Source of the DNA: Mugil cephalus
Taxonomy: Eukaryota; Chordata; Actinopteri; Mugiliformes; Mugilidae
Direction: 5' to 3'
DNA length: 64,000 nt
NCBI RefSeq assembly: GCF_022458985.1
Contig: NC_061773.1
Location: 1,618,001-1,682,000, forward strand
The notes beneath the pieces were generated by a model. The model ran no database searches. It was not told the origin of the DNA and saw only the letters and a program-made list of their open reading frames with translations. A program made the position numbers and the translations under genes. Positions 49,501 through 61,500 of this stretch are shown here, piece by piece (within the stretch, counting starts at the first letter, position 1; every line of letters starts with the position of its first letter).

Positions 49501-52500
49501 GGTCTTTACTCCTCATCTGCCACTTCAACATAGGTCCTGTGGTTAGACGAGGAGCGAATTTCATCTGATGAGTCGTCTAATGTGGCAGCTGGATTGTCCA
49601 AGCAGCTGTCCCAGCACTCCTCTCCTCATCCTAGCTTCGCCACAGAGGTAAAACGGAGGACATATTTCGAAACATCTAAGCTTCTCATACATGCTTTGTT
49701 TGTTATAAGCACAGCTGTTATAAGCAAGTGTGTAATGTGACTTTATTTTTAATGAATGGTTTCAGGGGCTACTCCGCATTCACCTGTTGGCAGGACAGAA
49801 TCTGGTTCCAAAAGATAACCTGATGGGAGGGATGGTGAAAGGCAAGAGCGACCCATACGTCAAGATCAATATTGGGGGCGAAACATTCACAAGTCACGTT
49901 ATCAAGAGCAATCTCAACCCCACCTGGAATGAGATGTATGAGGTAAAAAAATGCTGTGAAATGTAAAAGCAGGATTTGACAGTTTAGTGGTCTGGGGTGC
50001 TTTTTTTTTTCTTTATTGGTTTTATTTATTTGTCCAACTGTTTATGTTTTTTTTCCATTTTTCTTTGAAGGGGTTACGCTTTGAATATTGATCCGTGTGC
50101 TGCGTTGTATTGGACATCTATCTTTTTTGAGAATGATAAAAATATGTGAAACAAATAATGTCAGGTCTTCTGAAATGTTTTGCCGTGTTTGCCACACAGG
50201 TGATTTTAACCCAGCTGCCAGGACAGGAGCTGCATGTTGAGGTGTTTGATAAAGACATGGACATGAAGGATGACTTCATGGGCAGGTAACTGTGTGTCAT
50301 TTAATTATCACATATGCTGTATGTACTCTAGATGATGTATCCTAATCTAATTTTCGTGACAAACAGGCTGAAGATTAGTCTGAAGGACATCATTGACTCC
50401 CAGTACACTGATCAGGTGGGCAGGAGATACATTTCTGACACTCATATCTATGAATGCATCTTAGTCAGCCAGAACACTCTCAGACATTTAAAAAAAATGT
50501 TTTCTACTACTTTCTCAGTGGTACACTCTCAGTGATGTGAAGTCTGGTCGACTTCACATGGTACTGGAGTGGGTTCCTACATCATCAGAGCCAGACAGAC
50601 TGGATCAGGTCAGTGGTTTTAAAATCAAGTCATGCATAAAAGGATACTTTGAGGAGATTTGATTCATATACTTTCCGGTTCTTTCCTCCATCTATAGGTT
50701 CTTCACTTCCACTCTAGACAGTCCTACCAGAATAAGGCAGTTCCCTCAGCAGGCTTACTTTTTGTGTATGTGGAGCAGGCAGATGGCTTACCAGTGAGTC
50801 TTTTAACACTGCTGTGAAGTAAAAATGAGCAGGAATAACTGTCACATTTTCAGCTCATAATGAATACCAATTTATGCCTCTGTGCAGGTGAAGAAAAGTG
50901 GAAAAGATCCAAAAGTGGGCGCGGAGATTACTCTTGGAGAAACATCTCGTAAAACTACAGTAAGCCCAGATCATTCTGCGTTTTACGAATTTTGGTGTTA
51001 AGTTGGTATTAATTCAAAGAGTGCCAAAGTACTGTATGGGTCAGTGAAGCTGGCTGATACTTGAGTCTTTCCTAAAGGTGTGTGAACGCACAACGTCTCC
51101 CCGGTGGAATGAGGCGTTCTGCTTTCTGGTTCAAGACCCCAGAGAGGATATTTTGGTTATTAAGGTGAGTGAGTGTTCGTCCATCATATGGACAGAAATA
51201 GTGGCGTTGTTCTATTGTAATTACTCGTCTGGTAACATTCATCATTGTTTTTCCAGTTCTCCCACAGCTGGACTCTGCCCATTGGCTCCCTGGTTGTTCC
51301 CATTAGAGAGCTTCTTTCTGAACCAGAGTTGGTTCTGGATCAGTGGTTCCATCTAGATGGAGCTTCACCTGAGAGTCAGGTTCTTCTGAGGACTGAACTC
51401 AAGGTAGGATTACCCCTGTCTGTTGAATGATAAACTTAAATGATAATACTTGTCTTTTAAGTTAGTGAATGAGTGTCCTTTTGGTGTATTTCAGCAATAC
51501 TGTTTCATGCGGCGGTTTACATCTGTATTGTTATATGCACATCAGCCACAACATTATGGAGAAGGCAGGAGAAGAGAATAACATTGACCGTCTTGTGACA
51601 ATACAATGTTCCGGGAAACTTTTGGACCTGGTATTCATGTGGATGTTATGCAGATGTGTACCAATAATATCAACTAATTTACAGATGCTGATTCCCAGCA
51701 AATGTCCCGGTGCAGCAGATAGGCCTAATGTCACTTCAAAACCAGACCCTCCCCCTGCTCATCGAAAGCCAGAAACAGACACAGTGCTCAGGTGAGACCG
51801 TTCAATATAGTCCATTTTTTTGTCATTATTTCTTAAAAATGTCTTTATTCTCTTTGGAACTTTTTCAAACATTTATAGCACTATTTTCACACATATTCTG
51901 GATTTTGAACATCATGCTGCTTACATGTGCCTTAAATTTACCCCTGGGTAAATAAATCTGAATTTTTGTTTTAGGTCAAGTTCAGTCGATGTTCCTCCTG
52001 TTGAGACCATTGTCCCCTCAGAGATTTTGCATGAAGATAACGTTAACGTAAAGGAAAAGACAGCTGACGTGGCTGAAGAAAAGGTGGAGGAACCACCGGC
52101 TCCCGCCATAACACAGCCTCGTCATACCTCTCCAGACATCAGCTTTGCCAGTGAGGTAACATAGTGCAAAATAGTGATCTGTAGCAGCAGTCACATCCAC
52201 CTCCCATTGAATAAAAAGCAATATAAAGCTAAATATCCACCCTCCTTACTTGCAGGGGCTGCTGAGAATCATCCTGCTGGAGGCCCAGAGTCTGGTTGCC
52301 AAAGATAACATGATGGGTGGTATGGTGAAGGGCAAGAGTGACCCCTACGCCAAGATCACTGTCGGAGAGGTTGTGTTTAAGAGTCATGTGGTCAAGGAGA
52401 ATCTCAACCCAATCTGGAATGAGATGTATGAGGTGTGTTTGAAGAGACAGATCATTTGAGACTGAAGGCTCGTCTAGGATATTATTGTTACATAGTTGCA

Positions 52501-55500
52501 CAAAGCCTTTCCTTGATGCGTTCCATCTTTATTGATACAATAGAAATCAATTTCAAATATTGCATTGATGGAGAATCAGCTGGAAATATTAAAGCGGAAA
52601 CATTTACTACCAAGTGGACCCCCACAGTTCTTGCACTCTGAGTTGTCATGGCAGTAGTTAAATTTCTGCAGAGGTGCAGGTGGTCACGGTCAGCGAATGC
52701 TTTGCACTGTTGCCGTAGCTACAGGGTTAAATTAATGTAGAAGCCTAAACTGCCTATGAGTGTTAAATTTCTCATTATCATGTTATGATGACTGTTGATG
52801 TTCCCTCAGGTGGTGCTGAGGCCTCAGTCTGGACAGGAGGTGCAGGTGGAGCTGTATGACAAAGACATGGACAAAGATGATTTCCTGGGCAGGTGAGGCC
52901 TAATTCACTTCACTTCATCTTCTGTAAATGCATGTGTTTACTAGTATGTTTAGTAGTAGTGTTTACTGTATGTGATGATATTCTTTAATTTACTGTTTCT
53001 AAACTGATAATCAGTGTTGCTGCAGTTTAACAACTTAAAAACTATTTCCTGACAAAAAAAAATACAGTGGGCTGCATCAGAATTTGTTCCCTTTTTTTTG
53101 AAAGACTTTTATTCATTTAAAACATTTTATATTGTGTGCTTGACTGATGTCCTTGTCCATGTGTGCATTTTCTTCCTCAATGTTAACAGAGTCAAGATCA
53201 GCGTGGCAGATGTAATCAGTTCTCAGCTCAAAGATGAGGTTGGTATCCTGTCTATTCTGTGTCTACATGTATTCCCCTGGTGTAATTTTATGCTGTGATT
53301 CAGTGAATGAACACCTCTGTTCCAGTGGTACACGTTGAATGATGTGAAGTCCGGTCGTGTCCGTCTGATACTGGAGTGGGTTCCGGCTGTGTCCCATAAT
53401 GACACCTTGGACCAAGTCAGTGCAATTTATATCGTTTGCTAAGGTTTCTTCTCTTATTCATTTAGAATAGTCATTCCTTCCCCCACAACTGCATCATTCT
53501 CCTTTTGTGCTGATTCACGGCCCTCATATCACTGCTGAGTCACTCTAATGTCCTTTTCATTGGACTCTTTGCTGCAGGTGATGCAGCTGCGGCGTCTCCA
53601 GTCCTACCAGAACAAAGCTGTTCCCTCTGCAGCACTGCTTTTTGTTTATGTAGACAGAGCACACTCATTGCCTGTGAGTACCTTGTCATTTTGCGCGCTG
53701 GAGAACACTGTAATAAGCTTGTTATCGTAAAAGATAATTCTAGCATTGTAAACCTGGGCTCTATTTTCCCATCTTATTGTGTCTACATATTTAATAGGCA
53801 CCAAAATGAGTCCTTGGCTATCACCAGACGTCTGAGATGGGGCATGTGTCCACAGTCACCTTAAAGGGCTTGCTCAGATTATTTTAAGTGTCGCAGTATT
53901 ATGGAAGGGGTTGATAGAGAGCTCGCTGAGCGCTGGTAGACCACAACATTATGACTACTGACAGGAGAAGAAATAACATTGGCCATCTTCATTCATTCAT
54001 GTGGATGTTACTTAGACATGTATCACCCACCTAGACCAGACCAGACACCCCCACCCCATAGTGATGACACTCCTTGATGGCAGTAGCCATCCCCAACAGG
54101 ATGCAGCCTGACACACACACACAAAAATGGTTTAGGAACAACTCAGAAAACATGAATATCAAGCACATTTGGCCTCCAAATTCACTAGATCCCAAACTGA
54201 TCAAATATCTGTGGGATGATCCACAACCCATAGGACCCAAAGGCCCCCCACTAACAGCATCTGTTACCAGACACCACAGGACTCCTGTAGGGAGTCCTAA
54301 TATTGTGCAGGAAACAACCAGGTAACTCAACCAGGAAACTTGTGCCTTGATCAGAGTAAGAGGGAGCCTTCTGAGGAAGAGTGCAGGTTACAGAGTTGAG
54401 AAACAGAAATGTGCTGTTGTGTAAAAGGTTTAAAAGGGAAAATGGTTTTGGTTTTAAAATTGACAAAATGACACCCCACACTTTAAACTGCTTTTTGGGG
54501 CCAAAGGCAAACTTAAATTGCAGCCAGTTCTGCTACAAATGGATGACAACAATCCTGTCCATATTCTAAGACTCGCAGACGATTGTGTTTCTAAAGCCTT
54601 TTTGACTGGAATGACTATTGCCACTGAAATAGGAAGAAACACGTCACCAAAGAGCTATTCCCTGAAGAAAAGACGTTCTTAAAGAAACCTGCTGCTGACA
54701 GAGGGGAGGAAATGAGTTTGAAGCAAAACAACAGACTACCTGTGTTGTAAGCAATTCCATAATGTTGTTAGACGCTCACAATCTCAGCCTGTGAGAGAAA
54801 TAAATTGCACTCTAAGGGGAATGTGGACAAATAGCTCATTTGATTAGATAGCGGTTTACTGGTTCCTCTTTATAGCATCATTCTTGTTCATTATTAAACC
54901 AGTTCCAAACATTGTTGTCCCTAAAATAGATGTAAAAGTAACGGCTAGGTTTATGGGTAGAAGGAAATAGAAAAACTGATTGTTACTTGCTGTTAGCTGA
55001 GCAACAATCATTGTTTTTGAATGTCATGACGCAAAATGTGAATCACTTTTTTTTTTTTTAGTATGAATACAAAACCATACACATAATGATGTGTGTCTTC
55101 CTGTGTCCAGTTTAAGAAAAGTGGAAAGGAGCCTAAGGCTGGAGCAGAGCTTGTGTTTGGTGGTACATCCTACAAAACCAAGGTATGGAGAAAAAAAAAA
55201 CTATTCACTATGGCAATTTTGGGCTGCAATTAGTATTTATTATTATCATCATAATCTGTTATTTTTTGGATTATTAGTCTCTGTCACAACTAGGAGGTAA
55301 TCTGTTGCTTGTGTGGGAGTAATTGAATAATATATGCTGCTGTGAATATTTCAAAATTCACACTTTGGCTCCCCCCAGTGGTAGTATCTCAAAAACACGG
55401 GTTTGGCAAGAATGCATAATACTGTAACCCTTTATAGTGTTCAAGAAGTACAAAAAATAAAGTATATCCTTGTTATTTAATGACAACATCCATTCAATAA

Positions 55501-58500
55501 CCTCCTCTACCCCTCTGCCCTGTGAAGGTATGTGATCGCTCCAGGTCACCCCAGTGGAACGAGGCGTTTCATTTCTTGGTCCATGACCCTAGAGAGGAGA
55601 TGCTCATACTGAAGGTGACCATCGAATGTCTCACAATATTTAATAAATAGCATTCAACGACAGGATCACCCCAGCTGACATTATATACCTGTGCCTTTGT
55701 GTCTGTAGCTGTCCAGTGCATGGGATCAGCCAATGGGATCACTGGTAGTTCCCGTGCGAGAGCTACTCTCTGAACCGCAGCTGGTCCTGGACCAGTGGAT
55801 GCATCTGGATGGAGCCTTGCCTGAAAGTGAGATTCTCCTGAGGGCTGAACTCAAGGTATGACAGTATATGCACACACACACACGCAAAGAGGCTTTGAGC
55901 CATTGTAAGTGAAAATACAGAAACCCAACTGGTAATTTATTGTTGGTAGATTCTTGACTCAAGGATGACTGAAGCGCCACAGCCAACTGCAACGGAACCA
56001 AAGAAAGAGGAGATGATCACCACCACTACAAAGACACTCAAAGCAGCGAGTGAAGAGCCAAAAATCTCCGAGTTGCCAGAGCATGAGTGAGTTGTTTGTG
56101 TAGATTTCAGTAGTCTAATACAAAAACTGTGAAAATTGTTCCCTCACATTTTAAACAGAAACAAATACTTAAGTTTCTGTGCATGAGTGAAGGATTTATA
56201 GTCAAGTGAAGCTGGAGAAATTGTCTAGTTAGTTCATGTCCTGTCTGGCTGTCATGTTTCGTAAGAGCAGTTTGTGTTTTCAGGTCTGTTGCAGTGTCAA
56301 AACAACCTGAAGCACCAGAAGCAGATCCTGCACCAGCCACAGAAAAGACAACCGCTGCTGAACCAGCTGCCACTCAAACTACACTTGATATGATCCCTGC
56401 TGCTGCTGCAGTGAGTCACGTCATATAAAATTCAAGTTGTCATTATATCCAGGCTATTTTCACCTTCTTAACTTGTATGTTTCTGGGTTTTGTTTCAGCT
56501 GGTGGAAGAATCAACAGGTGCAGACGGGGATTTCACCCAGCAACACACAGCTGGTAGAGAAGACTTTGATCTGCTGCAAAAAAAGAGGTGAGCTCAGCAT
56601 CACAATGAATACAGTCACATTCGTTTTGGCTTAAACTAAATAGTGAATTGGAAAGTCATTCGTGCAATAACTCTGTGTCTTTGTGTGTGTGAATGTAGCG
56701 CTGGTTTAGATGATCTGGCTCACGCCACAGTGACTGGTCTACCTGCTGACACTGTGAAGCCAGCAGAAATCACAGAAGTACCCAAAGCGAGCCAAGTTCT
56801 TCCACCACATACAACCCCGAGCCAGGACTTTGGTAAAGAGGTGAGTTTGGTTATAAGCAGAAACTGAAAATTTAAACAACTGAGCAGTGAGGATTGTTGT
56901 GGCTATTTATTTTCAAATCTTGCATATCTGCAACCCCTGCCAACTCTCTGGCAAAGTAAATATTAAATGGGTGTTTTACATCACTAATACTTAGAAATAC
57001 CTTGAAAGAGTAATGTTTCAAAATGCCTAGGGTCCATCGGAGCTGTGTGTGTGATAATGTGTCATTTTATTTCCCAGTCATTCCATGATGATTAGTACTG
57101 ATGCACTGATGCTGCTGACCTATCATGTGGCTCATGTGGCCCACAGGGATGTTTTTTTTCCAATCACCATGAATGTTCCACTTCCTCTTGTTTAAAAATA
57201 TCAAGTTGTGCCGGGGTGATTCCAGCTTCCAGCTTTTTGTGGATCACGGTGAACCTCTGAATATGCTTAGCCTGTGAAAAAGAAGGATTTCCAGAAGTGC
57301 AAAATAAAACAGGATTTAGAATTGACTCTCAAGACGTCTAACAAACGGTATAGTCCAGGCTCATAATGTGTTTCCAAAGGCAGTCAGTACCACAAGGACA
57401 AGAGGCCTCATTATATTAGCTGGTTTGAAATTTGCTCAGTAGCTTCACAATACCAAGTAACATACACTGATCAAGCATAACATTATGATCAACTTCCTAA
57501 GATGTGCAGGGAGGCCAGGTCAACACCTTGTGTTGTTCTTCATGTTTTTTGAGTTGTTCCTAAACCGTTTTTGTGCATCTGTGCCTGGACTAGGAGAGTG
57601 CTACATGTCTAAATAACATCCACATGAATATCAGGCCCAAAGTTTTCCCAGCAGAACACTCAGCCGTCACAAAATTGTTAGACAGTGTTATTTTCTTCTC
57701 CTCTCAGTGGTCTTAATGTTGTGACCTATCGGTGTCATACTCTAGCAGTTCCTGTATATTTTTAAACACTCCTGTCTTCCTCCTGATAGGGGCTGCTCAG
57801 GATTCACCTGCTGGAAGCCCAGAATCTGGTTGCGAAGGACAACCTGATGGGCGGCATGGTGAAGGGAAAGAGCGACCCCTATGTGAAGATCAACGTAGGC
57901 GGGGTGAACTTTAAGAGTCATGTTATCAAAGAGAATCTGAACCCAACATGGAACGAAATGTATGAGGTATGAAGTTTTTACCTGAACCTGTTGTTTATTG
58001 TCTGGATATCACTGCATTCACATCATTGTAATATTTGTATATGTTTTTCTAACAGGTAGTCCTGAGGGGGCACAGCGTTCAGGAGATCAAGCTTGAAGCG
58101 TTTGATAAGGATTTAGATTCTGATGACTTCCTAGGAAGGTGTGTGTCATGTGCATATACATTACTGTACATCAGTCGTCCTCTCTGATCTAGAAAAGACA
58201 GGCTGCAAAGGTCAAATGCACCTTAGGCAATTTTGAAGCACAAAGAATTAATGCAAAATGTTTTCATGATGCTAAAGAATATTTTATTTCAGGAGGCAGC
58301 AATTATCTCAGGACCAGCAAAAAGAAAATATTTGCGCTTTGGCTCATGGAGGAAAATGAATCTGGGTAGCTTCTTTAAAACAATAAGTTCACATCCGTTT
58401 AAAATATAAGTCCAGTTGTGAAAAAGTTCTGCAGCTGCCAAACTTGAATACAATATGTACATTTTCCTTTCTATGTGGATTTGATGCGTTTTTATTTTAG

Positions 58501-61500
58501 TAGTTGTTTTATCGTTTTTATTTAAGTTAGCCTTTCCTTATTCAGTTTGTAATATTGTTAGAGAAAGTGTTTTATAAATAAATGTTATTGCAGTGGAAGT
58601 ATGGATAATAAGTACTAATAAACAGGAGACAGTTGCAAAAAAGGCCTGTAAAAGGTGCTTCAAAAATAAATAAATAAATAAAAATAAATAGCTCCTCTAA
58701 TATGTATATTGTCAAAAGTAAACTTCCCTCATAAGAAGTTAAAGCCTTGTTGTTGCTGTTGTTGTTTACTGCCTGTTATTATGTCCCCAGATTCAGCGTT
58801 AAGTTAAATGAGGTCATCAGATCACAGTACACAGATCAGGTTAGTCAACAACTCATAATCTCAAGTTGCACCATGTGATTTCTGAACTCTGTGCTGTGCT
58901 ATTTCCTCATATGAAGGGTGTGTCGCTGCTGCTCTAACCACCACTGTCTCTGTTGCAGTGGTACACTCTGAATGACGTGAAGTCTGGAAGAGTTCACTTG
59001 ATACTGGAATGGGTTCCTACAGTGTCCAGTTCAGGCAGACTCGACCAGGTTGGCCTAGTTTATTTTACCAGGCTGATTGTTTGAGATCAAAATATCTCTT
59101 TTAGAATCAAGGCCTGGCCATAACACTTAAGCCCTGATAATGCTGTTGGGTAAAATCCAATGTCTGAGTGACACTACTATTCACATTGCAACATAATTAT
59201 GAGGCCTATGTGCTCATGCTTCAACTCACAGGTGCTGCAGCTTCAGTCTCTCCAGTCCTTTCAGAACAAAGCGATTCCTTCTGCAGCTTTGCTCTTTGTT
59301 CATATCGAGGCTGCACATTCATTACCTGTAAGTGACCCACTGGATATTTACATACTGTGTCTAGTTACCAAAAAAATGATTCCCCACCACAATACATCTT
59401 GAATGCCTCTTTTTTTTACTGCACAGTTGAAGAAGAGTGGAAAAGAACCCAAAGCAGGAGCTGAGCTGGTTCTGGGGGAAACAACTTATAAAACCAAAGT
59501 GAGTCTCTCGATGCATGATGCTCTGCGTCAGCATCAGCACTGGTTTGTTGAATACGTTGTTGTACTGTAATAACTTGATTTTGACTGTACCTCTTCAGCT
59601 GTGTGAGCGCACTTCCAGTCCTCAGTGGAATGAGTCCTTCTACTTCCTGGTCCATGACCCAAAACGGCAGATGCTTGTGGTGAAGGCAAGGGACTTATTT
59701 ACATCCATTTGGTTGCAGAATCTGCAGCCGTGTTGTTCCTTATAGACCTTTGGACAGCATGCATTGATGCTTATCTGTATTTTACATGTTTTATATGACA
59801 TGTTGAATGTGAAGCACTTTGCTGCAAATGCTCTTTGCTTTTAAGGTGCTATATAAATGAAATGAACTTAAACCTTTTTCACAACAGACGTTTAGACTTC
59901 TCACACTACGAAGTCATTCAGTTTCCCAGGAACATGAAATGATAGGAAAAATCTGAAACTCTCTTACTACTGTAACTACTGTCTCCCTACTGTAACATTT
60001 TCAGACTTCTGTGGGAAAAAAGTACTTTGCATGCATGTAGGTACAGCTAACGGTAAGTAATGTTGGAGTGACACTTCCATGCTCTGTTCCTGCGTTGCAG
60101 TTATCCAGTGGTTGGGACCAGCCAATGGGATCTCTGGTGATTACCGTCAGGGAGCTGCTTGCAGAGCCACAGCTGGTCCTGGATCAGCAGTTCCATCTGG
60201 ACGGAGCGTTGCCCGACAGTCAGATCCTGCTGAGGGCTGAACTCAAGGTGAATGTTTCCGACAGAAAGACAAAAGCCATGTGTGTGTTTGTGTGTTTTAC
60301 ACCCATAGACTGTATATAAATATGCACAATGCGTCTACACTTCCTCCCGCTGGTCAAACTGACGCTAGATTCCCTGGAATAACAGTGCATCTTGTGAGTT
60401 TGGAGCTATAGTCTACACAGTATCGCCCAATAGTGGAGCCATGCGGAGCCACATTATGGACAACCCATCCACACTTCCTCCAGACTCACTCACATTTTTG
60501 TTAAATTAATGCTGTGCTCTGATCTACGTCCACCAGTTTCAAAGAAATATAGGATTCAACACTGTACTTATTTTTTCAACTCAGGATTATATTAACTGCA
60601 TAAACTGACAGAAACTGTCCCTGAAAATAATTATTTGACGTGTACTGTAGTGTTTTTGTTTAACCCAAGTCCCATCCACTAACATGGGGGGGGTGGAGCT
60701 TATGACCTATGCTGCAGCCAGACAGGGGGAGCTCTACTTGCTTTGGCTTCACTTTTGTGGAGGTGTTCTGTCGGCCATCTTTATTTACAGTCTATGTTTT
60801 CAGCTAATTAATACTTAGTTCCTTTTCTGAATTTGAATAGGTTCTGGATTCCAAAATGGTGGATATGATCAGCGCAGGGACTGTCCCCTGTGGATCTGGA
60901 AACGGGCAGGTGAAGTTATCCCTTTCGTATGCTTCGCAAGAGAGAAAGCTCACCGTCATCATCCATGCCTGCAGGTGTGTGTGCTCAGTTTTCATAAATT
61001 TCATAAATTTCCATGTGCTCACATTAGAGAGCATTTCCAGTTAAAAAAAAAACTACAGAATAAAGAAAATGTTGATGTCTCAATAGTCTCAAAAACCCCT
61101 GTGAGCAATACATGTGATGTCCTAAATTTCTTTTTTTAAACCTGTGCTTTCTTCTCTCTTCACACAGAGGACTTCTTTCACAAAGTAAGGATGGCATAGA
61201 CAGCTACGTCTCCCTCATGCTCCTTCCAGACAAAAGCAAGGCCACCAAGAGAAAGACGGCGGTTAAGAAAAAAGACCTTAACCCCGAATACAATGAAAGG
61301 TAAATGTACTATCTCTGTACTTCTGTTAAGGTTTTATTATCCTTTTATTGTCCCTCTCGTTTAGTGCTCTCCTTGTAATTGTCTTCTAAGGTTTGAGTAT
61401 GATCTGCCTGCGGAGGAGACAAGGTTCAGGTGCCTCAGTGTATCAGTGAAGAATAACTCGGCATCATTCAGGAGCAGAGACGTGATTGGACAGGTCAGTC

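Larger units (their letters stand above)
52256..55855 (+). repeat. esyt1: esyt1 paired-C2 cassette 3 (C2E-C2F)
   Basis: Exons: 52256-52432, 52810-52892, 53190-53238, 53326-53415, 53578-53673, 55111-55182, 55528-55614, 55709-55855 (177, 83, 49, 90, 96, 72, 87, 147 nt). The first C2 keeps AKDNMMGG, KSDPYAK and YDKDMDKDDF. The second has KKSGKEPKAGAE. The 1.4-kb intron before its sixth exon is enlarged by a MITE A copy. Confidence 0.9.
57790..60247 (+). repeat. esyt1: esyt1 paired-C2 cassette 4 (C2G-C2H)
   Basis: Exons: 57790-57966, 58056-58138, 58791-58839, 58959-59048, 59232-59327, 59427-59498, 59599-59685, 60101-60247 (177, 83, 49, 90, 96, 72, 87, 147 nt). The first C2 (AKDNLMGGMVKGKSDPYVK, FDKDLDSDDF) is strikingly like those of cassettes 2 and 3. 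The second has KKSGKEPKAGAE, as in cassette 3. Its seventh exon ends in a GC splice donor. Confidence 0.9.
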
